Assembly: GCA_050744165.1 (NCBI GenBank)
Contig: JBOGGN010000288.1
Location: forward strand, 1 to 6,174
Source: JBOGGN01 sp050744165
GTDB lineage: Bacteria > Actinomycetota > Acidimicrobiia > Acidimicrobiales > Palsa-688
Length of the DNA stretch: 6,174 bases
Direction of reading: 5' to 3'
Shown: positions 5,830-6,174 of the stretch, piece after piece
Layout of the letters: every line of letters begins with the position of its first letter
How positions within the stretch are numbered: the first letter of the stretch is position 1
Notes under the pieces: generated by a model
The model's input: the letters and a program-made list of their open reading frames with translations, nothing else
The model's database searches: none
What the model was told of the DNA's origin: nothing
Program-made: the position numbers and the translations under genes

Positions 5830-6174
5830 GTCGGGTCTGGCGCAGGACTTGCGCCCCGTGCCTGGAGGTCCAAAGGCGGAAATACACGATTCCAGTCCGG
5901 CGGGATCGGGCCGCTTGGTGCAGGAGCAGCCGCCGCGCCGGGGTGTCGAGCCCATCCTCGCCGGGTCCGATCTGTCATGGCCACGACAGCCGGCCAGGAG
6001 GCGCGATTTCATCTGGTCGCGGACCGGTTCGATCGTCGTATACGGCGCCGGGTGAAACGTCTCGTCCTGCAAGGACAGCCACCTCTGGAGGGCGATATCG
6101 TGCCTCTTGCGGTCGCGTACGCGGATCGCATACTCTGGACCGTCGGCCAGGCGCGGCCAACCAGAATGTTCCGA
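5830..6174 (-). pseudogene. Probable degraded unknown gene entering from the right edge
   Basis: From the right edge the minus-strand frame starting at 6174 gives a coherent segment down to about 5989, including WPRLADGPEYAIRV, HDIALQRWLSLQDE and IEPVRDQMKSRLLAG. About four fifths of its codons end in G or C, higher than in the competing plus-strand frame, which supports this strand. Below about 5985 this frame loses character. A different minus frame then gives LDTPARRLLLHQAA and GIVYFRLWTSRHG (about 5870-5960), suggesting another frameshift. No motif identifies the protein; the segment is charged and soluble, without membrane helices. The start and most of the gene lie outside the window. 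The alternative is a plus-strand gene starting at ATG 5977, which is open to the window end. Confidence 0.35.

Noticed and set aside
5543..6055. Plus-strand 170-codon frame as an independent gene
   Set aside because: Its first 30 codons are the H-loop end of the ATPase, and the rest is Arg/Ser/Pro-rich without family resemblance.
1..6174. CRISPR array, rRNA, riboswitch or insertion sequence
   Set aside because: No regularly spaced repeats, no rRNA-like conserved blocks, no recognisable aptamer and no transposase with terminal inverted repeats were seen.

Overview
The window is GC-rich throughout. Its protein styles (a type I methyltransferase, an M48 protease with a long C-terminal extension, a RecF/SMC-like ATPase rich in Ala/Arg/Gly/Asp) fit a high-GC actinomycete-like bacterium, possibly an uncultured one. 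This is inferred from composition and family resemblance only. Most of the DNA looks accessory and decaying. One large gene, the M48 metalloprotease, is clearly intact.

Layout, left to right. (1) 1-1188, plus: C-terminal two thirds or more of a type I restriction-modification methyltransferase (HsdM), entering from the left edge and broken by a frameshift at about 258, just after motif I. No hsdS or hsdR follows. (2) 1189-1840: a low-information stretch with two possible small minus-strand reading frames (1807-1568 and 1534-1331). The second has a good Shine-Dalgarno but an in-frame amber codon. There is also an 8-bp hairpin with an extra arm copy. (3) 1841-1890, plus: an exact structural match to the 3' part of a tRNA-Ala with anticodon CGC (anticodon arm, variable loop, T arm, acceptor strand, CCA) without a 5' half. 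This is the classic scar of an integrated element. (4) 3728-2052, minus: a complete 558-residue HtpX-like membrane metalloprotease with its own RBS and a plausible promoter. (5) About 3870-5635, plus: a heavily broken Rad50/RecF-like ATPase with a lost P-loop, four frame changes and a missing C-terminus, but recognisable zinc-hook-like, signature, Walker B and H-loop motifs. (6) About 5830-6174: the right edge, probably a degraded minus-strand gene of unknown function running off the window. An open plus-strand frame overlaps it.

Working model (inference): the orientation of the tRNA fragment implies that an integrative element carrying the type I RM genes lay to its left, with a complete tRNA-Ala(CGC) copy further left, outside the window. 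The protease side would then be flanking chromosome or an adjacent decayed island. The ATPase and methyltransferase are families often found in defence or accessory loci, but here both appear non-functional. Because several lesions are single-base changes in G/C-rich runs, assembly error must be excluded before calling real decay. The intact 1.7-kb protease argues against a uniformly high error rate. I found no convincing complete novel system. The most informative signals are the tRNA scar, the clustered pseudogenes and the protease's C-terminal extension.
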